Assembly (NCBI RefSeq): GCF_000512585.2
Contig: NC_089241.1
Coordinates: 1,984,001-2,048,000 of the forward strand
DNA length: 64,000 bases
Source: Kwoniella bestiolae CBS 10118
Lineage: Eukaryota > Basidiomycota > Tremellomycetes > Tremellales > Cryptococcaceae
Reading direction: 5' to 3'
Below are positions 14,391-25,812 of the stretch, piece by piece; positions within the stretch are counted from its first letter, which is position 1; every line of letters starts with the position of its first letter. The notes under the pieces are model-generated. The model was not told the origin of the DNA. It saw nothing but the letters and a program-made list of their open reading frames with translations, and did no database searches. A program made the translations under genes and the position numbers.

Positions 14391-15508
14391 TCGAACGTTG
14401 CATTTTGGTGTTGGATATTGCCTAGCAGGAAGAGGTGGGTCTCTTGGTGTGTATTGTACTTGTAGATATCCTCTGTAGGATGAGATATGAATGCCATAAG
14501 CTCATGAGATACACCATGCACAGATGTCTTTCTACTAGCGTGTGGTGGTGATTCATTGTACTGTGCTTGGAGTTGGAGCCAGCACAATCAACCAAGTGGA
14601 GGATCGTCCTTGATTGATCTTCCGAAGTATCCCACGACGACCCAAGGACAAGAAAATCAAACGCGCTACATACAGAATAGTGGACGATTGATCAGGTGAC
14701 TCCTCTACTGGTCTTCTCCTCACCGGCCGTGCTAAGCCGAAAACGTCAACAGTGTTACAACCACTCGTAATCAAGCACATCATCAAGAAGGGGGGAATGA
14801 CGACACCAGATCTACCTTCTCGTTATACTCAACCAGCATTCTTCCTCGGGATGAGCCTGAACCATGAACTGACTCGTTGCTCCCAAAGAGATGTGATAAC
14901 GGAATGATTCATTGGAATGGGACTAAGTCTTACTAGTTGGGAGGTATGACGCAACTGATCGACGTGACGGGTGTTGGTTATTCGTCATCTGACCAAACTA
15001 AATCTGCTTTCGGCAAGTGTTAGTAGGGATTACGCGTCGAGCTAGCAAGTACTCCGCATGCCGCATATGGAGCGGCGGCTTGGACACACCAGAGTAGAAG
15101 GTGGTAGTGTCCTATGGATGGTTGGGTGGCAAGACGAACTATGAACTATGACGTAGTGATGTGGGTTGTGATACAGGAATCAAAACTATATCACCTGGTT
15201 TGTAACCACTGTTTAATTACTTCTTCTAGTAATTTATGATCAATGAGAAAGGGGTATGACGACATTCACTTATCAATTGGGTGATACTTGGTGGGATGGT
15301 GCGTCATTCGTCATCTTGTGTGATTACTCGTGAGTGTACATGTACGTGGAAGGTACGTCCACACCAAACAACCGATTCACAAAGGTATATAAACCCCCCA
15401 CCCACCCTCCTTTCATTTCCCGTCTTTCTTCCTTTCTCTATCCACAAACACAACTACTTCACTCTACTTAACTTACCAAACCAAACCAAACACATCACAT
15501 CAATCACA
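14391..15508 (+). promoter_or_regulatory. Long intergenic region and promoter of the Hsp12-like gene
   Basis: 1.1 kb without a supportable gene. It holds the 3' end of the exonuclease transcript and the promoter of the small stress gene. A TATATAAA box is at 15386-15393, about 115 bp before the ATG. A stress-response-type AGGGG is at 15250-15254. A C/T-rich leader fills about 15400-15508. The length is unusual for this compact genome and fits a highly regulated gene. Confidence 0.55.
15386..15393 (+). promoter_or_regulatory. TATA box of the Hsp12-like gene
   Basis: A perfect TATATAAA lies 116 bp upstream of the start codon and is followed by a pyrimidine-rich stretch typical of fungal transcription start regions. 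Most other genes in the window lack such a clear box, which agrees with a stress-inducible gene. Confidence 0.6.
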
Positions 15509-15995
15509 ATGTCCGACGTTGTAAGTTACCTCTTCCTCTTCCTTCCACTCCACCACCATCTACACCACCCCTACCTCACCTTCCTCCGCCAACACTTGCC
15601 ACCTGTCACCTCGCTTCCTTTTCCTCTACTAACCTCCATGGGCTAATGCAGGGCCGAGAATCCTTAACCGACAAAGTCACCTCCGCTGCCAAGCCCGACT
15701 CTGAGAAGTCGTACGTTGAGCAAGTGAGTGTACCCTTTCACATAGCCATCGGCAAGACCATCTTTACGCTGTGCGAAGTCTAACGGTGCGCGTACAACCG
15801 ATAGGCTACCGACTTCGTCAAGGGTAAGCTCGACGCTGCTGCCTCCGTTGCTCAACCTCAACAAGAGAAGACCACCACCCAAAAGGTCGGTGATGCTCGT
15901 GAGTTGCTCTCTTCCGCTTTTCCATAAATTTGACCTGTCCGCTGATATCGTACCTCGTAGTCACCGGTGACAACCGAAACAAGGACATCGCCTAA
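15509..15995 (+). CDS. Hsp12-like small stress protein
   Basis: Spliced 70-residue hydrophilic protein of the yeast Hsp12/Wh11 family, membrane-associated disordered proteins induced by stress and stationary phase. The N-terminus has the family signature: MSDVGRESLTDK, then KPDSEKSYVEQ, close to the MSDAGRKGF...KPDSQKSYAEQ pattern. The rest is rich in Lys, Asp, Gln and Ala and lacks hydrophobic core residues. Four exons are needed: 15509-15520 (12 nt), 15652-15723, 15805-15898 and 15961-15995. All donors are GTAAGT or GTGAGT and together the exons make 71 codons including the stop. The TATA box and C/T-rich leader suggest strong inducible expression. It is shorter than the yeast protein (109 residues) and lacks the C-terminal half. 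Confidence 0.85.
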
Positions 15996-18329
15996 TCTAC
16001 TCTTTCATATTAGATTGATATAGTTCAGAGTGATTTGGTGTTTGTAGCTTTAATGAGAAGTACGAATATGGTATAAGAAGCTATTGTTATGTGGTTGCAC
16101 TCATATGCTCACTGATGAGTGCGACTCACTACCTGTACTGATCTTCCAAGCATCAACGGGCTGTATATTGTCATGTGTCCTCTAACAGATTAATGCTGTT
16201 TCTGCTCCATGACCTTGGTCGAAGTCGGTGGATCGTTTTCGGTATCAGTTACTGACTTGCCTCGTCCCCTTTCACTTATCAACCGCCATCTGTTCCGAGA
16301 CCAAGAGTGACCATCCCGACCACGTGCATCGAAGGCATGCGAAACATGTCAATACCTTGTGGTTACAAAGATAGTGCAACTCAGCAATCTCAGATGATAC
16401 ACCGGTTTCGTGTGAATATCTTGACCACAGCACAGAGTCCGAGAGGATGGTATCCTCACATCGTTTGGAAGTTTATTCACCATAGCGCTCGCTCGGTCCA
16501 CAATTGATAGCGGACCACAGATTGTCCTACATGTATGCTACTCGTACGCGAAATGACACTGTCTGTCCTGGATGGTGTCGCCTGAGTATATACCCATACA
16601 GTAGACGTTTGATATCTGACAAGTTGGCTTTACGTAGCGGTACAAGTGAATGTGAATTTACCTTAACGCGTGTGATATTGATGGAAATTTCCAGCAATCA
16701 CCTTGTATCTCATGCCCCCGAGCCTCACCTGAACACCAAAGACCTAGACTTGACCTGAATTGCTGAAATTCCATTCCGACCCAAGTTAAGTTCTAAGCGG
16801 CCCGATGACATTTTCCAACATCGTAAGCTGGATTAAACGAAATAATGCCGCAGGAGAGAGTGGGATACGTATCCTCTATTTTTGGTTTGGGTGTCTCATT
16901 CGTCCCTGTAGATCAATCAATCTGCCCAGACTCTGTTTATTAGTGTGCTATGTATAGCTGTACTGGATCTTGATCTTGATCCGACAATTATTGGTACAGG
17001 TGAGTATAAACGACATGCATATAAGGGAAAAGATCAACAAACATCAAAAAACCCCGTCGGTCTTCCCGAAGGTTTCTTTCCTTTCTTTCCGGAGGGTGAT
17101 TGACTTGTGCCCGACGGGATGTGAGTGTCTGCTCGGCCATGAAGGGGGATCAGCTTGACCTCGGTACATGACCAAGCTACACTCTCGGGGAGTAGGAGTA
17201 GGACTACGTAGCTTTGGATAAAGGATATGCATGTACAAGCAGTGATAGAAGGCATGTATGTCTGTATGTATGTATGTATGTGCATGTATGAAAGGGTCAA
17301 GTAGCGGAGAAGAGGTCGTACGATCGGCCACCGACACTACTGCACTAAGTTTGTTTGATGAAAAATGAAAAATGAAAATTGAATTCCAGTGGAAGTGTAT
17401 AGTAAGCGGCCATCCGGTCAGTGTTTACCTCGTTTATACTGTATGAGTGTGGTGGTACGACTCATTTAGTATAGTAGTGTATTAAGATCTTACGATGAAT
17501 AATCCATCATCCTTATGCATCAAAACATAAACATTCCACTGGGAACATAACTACATCGTATTCATGATAACATCTTCTACCACTATTACTCTTACAACGT
17601 AACAGCGCAAACACCACTCCAACAGCATAAACATAAACTCAGCTCGGTTCTCACTTCGGCTCGGCTTCATCCTCGCTCGCAGTGATCATCGGTGACAATT
17701 CCAACTAACGTCATAATCGCACCTGGTGGCCGCCGAGGAAAAAAGCATAAAAACAAAAGTCAACTCAACCTTAATCACTTAGCAATAACCTTGGCACAGC
17801 AAACACACAGCTCCAGCTCCAATCCCACATCTCACCATCTCACCATACATACATATCAATGATCACCTATCATCATCATATATTCTAATATCACCTGGAT
17901 TGGACCACTGCAAGAGCAATAGCACGAATTGGGTAAACAGAACCAAACCCCACCGGTCCAGATTACAATACAACACTGCTGCGGAAGGAAAGACCAACAC
18001 CAACAAACACAAGCTAGCTGAATTCGGGTCTGGGTTTATGTATGGCACGGTGATTAGACGATAGGGATTGCATCAGTTGTGAGGATACAAGGATACAGGC
18101 AGCTCAACAAACACCAGGAGGACCGAGCTCAAGGTGCGGTATCAACCATCACACCCCCTAATCAAAGGAACATCAATCCTTTATCTTTTCACAGCTCCAA
18201 CTCTCCAACTTATCTCATCAATCCTCGTTTTGTTCGCTGGTACGACAATCCTATAATCCTGATTCAATCATCCCACCCATTCACATTCACGGCAGTGCCC
18301 AGAATAGTTTGAACACCTGGTCAGACAAA
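15996..18329. other. Gene-poor 2.3 kb stretch
   Basis: No protein gene is supportable on either strand. It contains an 8 bp perfect inverted repeat (17053-17060 with 17111-17118) and a TATG microsatellite (about 17253-17290). From about 17500 to 18329 the plus strand has a C/A-rich leader-like composition, so a long 5' untranslated region or an upstream noncoding transcript for the gene at 18330 is possible. No tRNA-like cloverleaf was recognised. Confidence 0.4.
17253..17290. repeat. TATG microsatellite
   Basis: Imperfect tandem copies of GTAT/TATG interrupted by TCTG and TGCA. It lies in gene-free sequence, with no sign of function. Confidence 0.8.
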
Positions 18330-21176
18330 ATGCCGTTCTTTCAATCCTTCCAAGATTTCAAAGGTCTCACCAACTCTATCAACCCTCTCAACCTATTCAC
18401 ATCTGAACCACCCACATCATCTACAACCTCCCAGACAGTCACTCCGAATGGTACACCCAAACCAACACCAGCTTCAGCCGTAGCTGGACCTGGTCCGTCC
18501 ACTACAGCTGCCGCAGCAGCAGCCAAATCATCCTTACCAATGCGTCAACCTGCCGGTGCACCCCTCACTCCCTCGAACGAACAGTCCAATCCCCTCGGTA
18601 GACCACTCAACTCCGGATCACCATCAGCCGGCTCCCCTGCTCCCATACGACCTTCCCTCAAGCATTCGAATACTTCTGGCTCGTCGCCCAACTCATCGGA
18701 TAGCTCGGATAGTAATGCTAGACGCAGAACCTCGGCGACAAATGTCATGATTGCTGATCCCGAGGTTAGCGGGATACAAGGTGAACGGAGGAGAAGTCCA
18801 AGGAAAAGGACGTCGTCGAGACCTGCTAGTTCGGGGAGCGGCGTGACGAATGTGAGTGGGGTTGAGGGTGAGATTAGGTCAAGGAAAAGGAAGAACCCTT
18901 TGGATGTGAGTTTGATATACCTTCCCAGTATCACTACCGCTCTCACTTGTGATTTTTAGGATATGGGCTGACTCGTAATGTATCAAACATAGACATATAT
19001 CATCGTCAAACCCCCTCCGACCTCGGCCAAGAACCCGCTCAACCTCCAGATCCAACTTGTCGTCCGACCCAGCAGACCAAAGAGAGATCGATCCGTCTCG
19101 GGAGTCTCGAGTCGTTCAGGATCAATAACCGGTGAAGGTATACTAGCCTCACCTGGCACTTCACCCGCCGCTCAGACCGTCGACTTACCTCTGGAAGAAT
19201 CCGAGGATAATACAGCTAAAGAAACTCTCATCACGCCCGAAGCACCTCTCACAAGTACCCCCATCAACGAGAAGGGATTACCTGGTTCTCCCAAATCTAG
19301 CTCTACCGAATCGGATAATGGTAATACTGGCGCTGGACTCAGGAGATCATCATCCATCAGATCTAGCATTTCCACTTCGACCGCCGCGACTGGGAGCAGC
19401 GCTGCCTCGGGCAAGAGGATAGAACCCATGTTCAACCTGGCTGTCCATAATGTCATGCAGCCTACTGTTGTGACGGACGCTGCGACAGATGTCAAAGTTG
19501 CAAAGGTGAGTTGAACCGTGTATGAGATGTGTATGACTATCGATCCTGATGATTGTACGATATAGTTTCATAAACGGAACCTCGACATTACTGGCGTCGG
19601 TGTCCTCGAACCATCAGAGGTTTGGCTGCCGGCAAGTCAATCTGTCAATCTCTTCGCTGCTACTTCCCGTCAGACAGGGGACGATCATCCAGCTCCTCGA
19701 CAACGACCACTATCCCTGGTCTCTATGACTACCCCTATCTCACCCACGCTCAGCAGATCAGATGATGGTAAATCCGGGGTGCGAGCATCGCTCGATCTGA
19801 AGGGGTTCAAGATGGAGAACTTGCGATTGGGTCAGAACAAGGGTGATGGGGAGAGCAAGACGAAACAATTCTTCGGTAAAGTGTTTAAGAAGAAGACATC
19901 CATGGGAGATATAGGATTAGCCAAGAAGAAGACCAGTCCTTCAGCTTCGTTCTCATCTTACGATCCACCCAGATCTGCTACCTCCCCTACCCACGATCAT
20001 ACCGGTGCAGACTCCCTTCATCCCAATATGGCTGGGATCCCTCGAGGCACAATCGCACCTGTTCCCGAATCGCTCCCCTCGGCTGGTGTCGGCGCTCCAA
20101 CATTCGGTACTGCTCCTTTGGTGGTGCGACGTAGATCGTCAGGAGCATTGATTACTCCCGATGGAGCTGTTACAGGTCTCACCTCCCATGTCGACCCTCC
20201 ACCTCAAGCAATGAGCATGGAGAGATGTCAATCACTCCCTATATTCCCGTCCAACCGACCGGTAGGATACACTTGGACAGTCAAGAAGTGGGCTAAGAAG
20301 AATGAAGAAGGATGGGCAGCTCAGCTCAAAGCTGCTGCTAATGCCGGGTTGGAGATTGTCGGAGGGAATGCTGCGGGTGAGGAAGAGGACGAAGTATTGT
20401 TTGAATGGGTCAAATTGAGAGTCCCATCAAATGCTGCTGGTGATGAGATATTGAGAAGATACTCTACCACCGGGGTGATATCAACCACCAGAGCGAGAAG
20501 TAGGACTAGAGCTACGTCCGTCCCACCCACATCGAACACAAACGATACGATCAACATCAATTCCCCTAATCAATCCAAAACCTCTTTGACCCTCCAACCG
20601 CCCAGATCCCAAAGAGAAAGAGAGGGATCACCTTTCCCGCCTTCCTCGCCTAATCTCACTTCATCAGCCCAGACCTCGCCCTTCGGCTCCCCAAGGCTAA
20701 GTGGTCTTGCCCGACCTGAACCCGTAAGAAAGCTCTCAGCGGGTATCTCACCCTCGAGAAGGACCTCTTCAACCACGCTCGATGTGGATATGCAGCCTGA
20801 ACTCACCGCAGACGAGGGGGAAGATTCCGATCCCGAGGACTCTGAGACTCCCTGGACATGCTCCGTATGGGTGAAGAAGACCGGTCAGAGACAATTGTTA
20901 GGCACGTTGACTCCTGCTCCGCACCATCCTAAAGTTATTGGAATATTGAAGATCCCCCAGGGACTGGACGCGGTATGTCTAACGGATCTTCAACCCACGC
21001 AGAATACGGGTGGAGCGAATCCCACGATCAATACGATCAAGAAGATCAAGGATAATATAGCGTTGAGCGAGGAGAACTTGAAAGATGTTGTTTGTGTTAC
21101 TGCTATGTGGTTGGTTGCTAGGGAGGAATTCAATGGGCTGGGTAAGAAGAAAAGTAGGAGGGGTACTCAGGGGTAG
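18330..21176 (+). CDS. Uncharacterised Ser/Thr/Pro-rich protein
   Basis: Three exons (18330-18905, 18993-19505, 19566-21176) join in frame to 899 residues. I do not recognise a named family. It starts MPFFQSFQDFKGL. Long low-complexity Ser/Pro/Thr stretches separate shorter ordered-looking blocks: TYIIVKPPP with LNLQIQLVVRPSR, then PMFNLAVHNVMQPTVV with ITGVGVLEPSEVWLP, and YTWTVKKWAKKNEEGW. The C-terminal block has TPWTCSVWVKKTGQRQLLG and PHHPKVIGILKIPQGL. No signal peptide or membrane segment is seen, so it is probably cytosolic or nuclear. Ordered blocks within disorder suggest a conserved fungal scaffold or regulator; this is inference. An upstream in-frame TTG codon at 18309 is not used as the start because ATG 18330 is available. 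Confidence 0.8.
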
Positions 21177-21693
21177 GAGTATACTACTTTATGAACCATT
21201 CATATCGATTCGTACCATCGATATGTCTTGTGGAAGATCGGTATGTTAGGGCCGGGCAGTCTTGTCATATGGTAAACTAATTATTTTGTTGTATATCGAA
21301 AGAATTGTTCATGTTCATGTTCATGAGTTGATTTTTTATACATATGCATAAATTTGGGTGTATTTTACGACGAGGTTCACGGGTATCGAGCGGACAGCAG
21401 AGGACAGAGCAGGATTGGAAGGATTTCTTGGTGTATGGTGGAGATGCATGTTTTGGTCAGATCAGATCACCCCGCCGAATTTACAGTCGGAACATTACGA
21501 GTTCAGATTCAGGTTCAACTTTCTTTGAACTCATCTTTATTCGTCTACATCTTCAAGTATCAAACAACCAATCAACCAGACAGACCATCATCGTGCATAG
21601 ACGTTGATCATCTTACCAGTCTCGCCTCGTCTCCATAAATACAATTCTCCCTATCCCTCTCCCACGACAGTCATACCCGATGAACCCCTCGAA
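21177..21693. other. Tandem intergenic region before MDM12
   Basis: Holds the 3' end of the preceding gene and the promoter and leader of MDM12. Nothing beyond the short upstream ORF at 21680 is recognised. Confidence 0.45.
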
Positions 21694-21703
21694 ATGTCAA
21701 TAG
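21680..21703 (+). promoter_or_regulatory. Upstream ORF overlapping the MDM12 start
   Basis: An ATG at 21680, out of frame with MDM12, opens a seven-residue frame (MNPSKCQ) whose TAG at 21701-21703 lies beyond the MDM12 ATG at 21694. If it is in the mRNA, scanning ribosomes would have to bypass it or reinitiate. Confidence 0.45.
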
Positions 21704-23202
21704 ACATCAACTGGTCCCTCCTCAACGACAAGGGCATAGGTTCATCTACCCCCTCGAAATCAAACTCTGACCCCTTCACTTCGGCCAATCCCACCCAAGA
21801 CCAAGATGGTACAGACATAGACGGTGAAAACGTATCCGAAGCCCTCTCCACCTCCCTAATCAACCTCCTAAACTCCCAACTCAGCACCTCCAAGCGCCCC
21901 TCATTCATCGGTCCTATAACCATCACTTCCTTCTCATTTGGTGAGCTCGGCCCAGAGCTGGAGATAAAGGATATAAGGGATGTTTGGCGGGTGTTTGATC
22001 AGGGTGATGAAGAGGGGGATGAATTGCTCGAAGAGCAGGAGGAACAAGAGCGAGTGAGGATGATGGAGGATGAGGAGAAGAGGAGGATGGAGAGGAGGGG
22101 GGTGGACAGTGCGTTGGATGGGGAGAGGTATGAAGTTGTTAATTTGGATAGTTATGGTTATGGTCATGATGGGCAGTATCAGCGGGAGGCGACGCAGCAT
22201 CCCTCGATGGGGAGGATGGATAGTTTCGGTACTGCAATTGGTAGAGGAAGAAATCATGGATACTCTCAATCCATCTCACATGCCCCGTCGACTCGCAACA
22301 GACCCGCTTCTCAGTATGGCAACGTCACAACACCTCTACCACGATCCATATCCAATCCTCATACCCTATCTATGGCAGACCATCAGTCAATCGCGAACTC
22401 TAATTCGGGAAGATCATTCATCCCATTCCCATTTGATCCCAACCACAACCACACATCGAACAACCCCGTAGGAACGGGGATCACACCATCCTCGTCCCTC
22501 TTCTCACCTGGACTGGGTCGCCGTCCCCCTTCTATAGCGGGTAGTACCCGTAATCGCCCCGCATCAGTCGTAGATGTAGGTATAGGCATCAACCACACAT
22601 ATAATCCAAGTATACGCCCACCACCTACCCACCAGGAGATCCCGGCTCCACTAACTCGCGATCACTCCCTCTCCCTCCCTCCTTCCCCTCCTGCCCTCCC
22701 ACCTAGGGGTCTCCCAAAACCTTCGGGAAGTACCAACAATGTCCCCTCGGCTCAGATCCATTTCAATATGAAACACAAATCCGACCTCAACCTCGTCCTC
22801 CTAACCTCCCTTCAAGTCAATTACCCCTCCAACTTATTCATGTCCCTCCCTCTCAAAATGAATATAACGGGCTTTACCCTTTCTAGTGATCTAGTCGTGG
22901 CCTATTCGAGCGAACGAAATAGATTACATCTTACGCTCCTTCCTCCGACGGATACCGACCAAACCACAAGTACAAATAACATGACAGAGTACAGTTATAA
23001 TACTTCGAGGAAGAACAGCTTGTACAATACTTCGGTAGGGGAGAAGATTATACCTTCTTTGTCTATCGAATCGGAGATTGGGCATTCGGATGCGCATGTT
23101 CTGAGGAATGTGGGGAAGGTGGAGAAGTTCATTGTGGATGTGATTCGCAAGACGGTCGTGGAGGAATTGGTGTTTCCGAATTTCCATACGATCGCGCTGT
23201 AG
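21694..23202 (+). CDS. MDM12: MDM12, ERMES complex subunit
   Basis: Lipid-binding SMP-domain subunit of the ER-mitochondria encounter structure, working with Mmm1, Mdm34 and Mdm10 in phospholipid exchange and mitochondrial shape. It is an intronless frame of 502 residues. The N-terminus has the family signature MSIDINWSLL and then FSFGELGPELEIKDI with an acidic tract. The SMP domain is split by a long disordered insert rich in Ser, Pro and Asn (about residues 190-370). The C-terminal half has LNLVLLTSLQVNYPS, MSLPLKMNITGF and VGKVEKFIVDVIRKTVVEELV, ending at FPNFHTIAL. The insert makes it longer than yeast Mdm12 (271 residues), as is common in basidiomycetes. The start is fixed by the conserved MSID. 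Confidence 0.93.
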   Translation: MSIDINWSLLNDKGIGSSTPSKSNSDPFTSANPTQDQDGTDIDGENVSEALSTSLINLLNSQLSTSKRPSFIGPITITSFSFGELGPELEIKDIRDVWRVFDQGDEEGDELLEEQEEQERVRMMEDEEKRRMERRGVDSALDGERYEVVNLDSYGYGHDGQYQREATQHPSMGRMDSFGTAIGRGRNHGYSQSISHAPSTRNRPASQYGNVTTPLPRSISNPHTLSMADHQSIANSNSGRSFIPFPFDPNHNHTSNNPVGTGITPSSSLFSPGLGRRPPSIAGSTRNRPASVVDVGIGINHTYNPSIRPPPTHQEIPAPLTRDHSLSLPPSPPALPPRGLPKPSGSTNNVPSAQIHFNMKHKSDLNLVLLTSLQVNYPSNLFMSLPLKMNITGFTLSSDLVVAYSSERNRLHLTLLPPTDTDQTTSTNNMTEYSYNTSRKNSLYNTSVGEKIIPSLSIESEIGHSDAHVLRNVGKVEKFIVDVIRKTVVEELVFPNFHTIAL

Positions 23203-23735
23203 CGGGTTAAAGGTGGATGAGATCATTTGGGTGTTGTAGACTACAACGTTGGATCATCGCCATCAACATTCCTACTTTTACTTGGACGTCGAGGTATATC
23301 GAACTCTTTCACCAGCAGTACCACGTTGACTGGTTATCTCAGACCTCCTGTGGGTGGAGCCTGGGGATTAAGTACTCTGTGTCTGGGCCTGGGCCCGGGG
23401 ATAAGAGAATGACAAGAAGAGTAATATTATCATTTCGGATGGTATCGATGGACAATCGCCACTATTCACATATACCTTGCATATAATACTTTATACACCC
23501 ATTACATCTTTACCGTTATACTTGTAGTTTAAATGCATATAATGGATCATCGACTTTCCTCCAATCCTTCAATCCCTCGATCTTTCCTTCTATAGGTATT
23601 AATTTTGAATCGCTATCACCTTTACAAACCATACTTGTTAAACCATTCATCGCACCAAGATAATCCTTCTCGTCGTAACGTCCTTCTTGTCTGCCTCTGA
23701 TCCGATCGCAAACCCATACCAACCAACCAGCACTC
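23203..23735. other. Convergent 3' region, MDM12 / pantothenate synthetase
   Basis: Lies between two stop codons. An open minus-strand frame at 23516-23755 overlaps the end of the pantothenate synthetase gene in another frame and shows no domain. No other feature is recognised. Confidence 0.45.
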
Positions 23736-25347
23736 TCAGCTAGTTTCCCACCCAATCAAAAGATTATCAATCAACCTCGTCCTCCCCACCCAAATCGCAC
23801 CGGCCACTACAAATTCTCTACCCGCTCCAATGGGTCCACGGAGAGGTTCGAACGTATCCCTATCGAACAATTCTATATAATCCAGTTGTAACTCTACCCC
23901 CTCGTTCACACTGAGTATACGTTCCTGTTCATCCAATATCACCCTCGTCGAAGCTGCGATGAGATCTTCAGCAGTTATATCCTTCCCTTCTGCTGTGGTG
24001 GGGGATTCGTACAGCCCCTTAGCAGCGGATAGGGCTTTATGAAGGACTGGGGAGACTTGTAGTTCTGCTGGTGAGAGGTAGGCATTTCGGGACGAGAGTG
24101 CTAGACCTGTTGAAGAGCGGGTGGTGGGGAGGATGTGCAGACTGGACGGTGTGGGGTGAGAGAGGAGGAGGTCTTTGACCACTGAACGTAAAATTGTCAG
24201 CTCGGTCCCAGGGAGAGATGAAGGGGAGCTTACGTATTCGTAGGAGTAATGCTTGCTGGATGTCTTTTTGTCCGAAGTATGCGTGATCTGGCTGATCGTG
24301 GGTAAACATAGAAGATCAGTTTCGTAGAAATTATTCCTGCGCATGAAGCTGACTTGGAACACTCACCTCAACAGCGTTAAACAGCTTGGTACAAACGGTA
24401 GCAACACCTTTGAAAAATTGTGCTGATCATAGTATAATCATATATCAGTACAGTAAACCAATATGCCATCGAGCATAACCCCTTCCAAGGCATAGCCTCA
24501 CTCACGCCTAGAAGCACCCTCCATAACCTCCCCCCACCCCCTCACATCAACTTCCACACCTTTATGGCTCCTCAGATCCTGCAGCTCCCCCTTCAAGGGA
24601 TACATCACATCAGGCGTAGGCGCGAAAATCACCAACGGACTTTCGGCTATCTCGTGTCCATTTCCCTTGGCGTTTGTACTAGGTCGGAAGGACTCGAACT
24701 CTGATACCCCCAGTCCACGCATCTGTCTTGGTGAGGCTGGGGTGGGGAGGATAGACTGAAGTAGGGAGAGATCGCGCTCGAATGTTCGGGGATAGGATGA
24801 GAGGTCTTCGTGTGGGGCGAACTGGTCGGATCATTAGCTAGATCCTATAGTAATTATGAGGTGAAATTGTTAGCTCACTTGCATAGGGTTTACGAAGAGG
24901 GTCATGACTGTCAGTGGATGTCGGGAGAGGGATGTTCGGACTATGTCAGGGACACGATGTGAGCTCGGAGTGCTTTGCGGTCCTGCGATATCATTCATTA
25001 GCTCACCTAGATTTAAGTGGCCTTCGTGCAATGCTCCCATCTGTGAAGTTAAAGACATCAGCATCTGCCTCAAGGTGCACGAGAAGGGTGAACATGCTCT
25101 ACAGTGTGTTGCTCTGAGGATACATGTCTGGCATTCGTAATAGCCAACTCACAGTAGGTACAACCCCTACTTCCAACCCCTTATCTCGCGCTTCCTTCCT
25201 CCATCGTCTCAGCTGTCCCAACGTCCTGATGACAGGTATATGCGGCTGACCATTCCCGTTGGATGCATGTCTCATAAACGTTTTCGGAGTTGTGCGAGAA
25301 AGGGTGGATGGACCGGCCATTCCTTTTACGAAGGGGAGGGTGAGCAT
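23736..25347 (-). CDS. PAN6: Pantothenate synthetase (pantoate-beta-alanine ligase)
   Basis: Joins pantoate and beta-alanine with ATP to make pantothenate, the precursor of coenzyme A. The spliced protein shows the family motifs in order: MGALHEGHLNL (nucleotide-binding HIGH-like motif), TLFVNPMQF, PRTFERDLSLL, PQFFKGVATVCTKLFN, PDHAYFGQKDIQQ, and GLALSSRNAYLS (KMSKS-like loop). The C-terminus has LDYIELFDRDTFEPL and ends IDNLLIGWETS at the stop in 23736-23738. A divergent insert follows RTFERDLSLL. The N-terminus (MLTLPFVKGMAGPSTLSR...) is basic and hydroxylated and lacks acidic residues, so mitochondrial targeting is possible. It is divergent from PRP4 with a 465 bp shared promoter, and a TATATATATATA run lies 55 bp upstream. 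Confidence 0.93.
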
Positions 25348-25812
25348 TGTTGTTTCAATTATTGATGCGAGTGGGGTTGAAAAGTATGTCGCTGGGCGAG
25401 TATATATATATAAGCTGAGTCGAGTGGGGGATTTGATGACAAGTGTTATCAGTAATAACAGTGGGGAGGTCGAGTCGAGATAGGAGCCAAGAGGAATGTT
25501 TTTGGGGTTGTTCGCTAGTTACAGGTTACTCTCAAGTACTGCAGACGTCGTTTCATGTTTTGACATATATCACCACTGTGGAGACCCCGTTCATCGGTCA
25601 CCGCCGAGAGAGAGCAAGCGGGATCAAATAGACAAGGGGTCTTAAAGTGGAGGGCTCTTAAAAGTATCTTGGTACTTGAGCTTCGAAGTTGTCTGTCCTC
25701 CGAATTCGACAACATTTATTGACAGCTTTCACTAAATTCCACTTGCATACTCAATCATACCACTAGATCGCAATCAGTAGGGAAGGAGAACAAGGAAGAG
25801 AAGCATTTCAAG
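25348..25812. promoter_or_regulatory. Divergent promoter, PAN6 / PRP4
   Basis: The 465 bp between opposite start codons includes an alternating TA run at 25402-25413, close to the PAN6 start, which may be its TATA element or part of its leader. Confidence 0.45.

Noticed and set aside
17034..17337. Minus-strand frames over the TATG repeat region
   Set aside because: They have low-complexity His/Thr/Tyr composition from the microsatellite and no domain or splice support.
22070..22471. Open frame rich in Arg, Gly and Met on the plus strand inside MDM12
   Set aside because: It overlaps the MDM12 frame and its composition is a shadow of the acidic and Ser-rich codons there.
23850..23870. GGTTCGAA resembling a tRNA T-loop
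   Set aside because: It lies in the pantothenate synthetase coding region and no cloverleaf can be drawn around it.
25402..25413. TA run as a definite TATA box
   Set aside because: It lies only 55 bp from the PAN6 ATG and alternating TA is common; it is kept only as a possibility.
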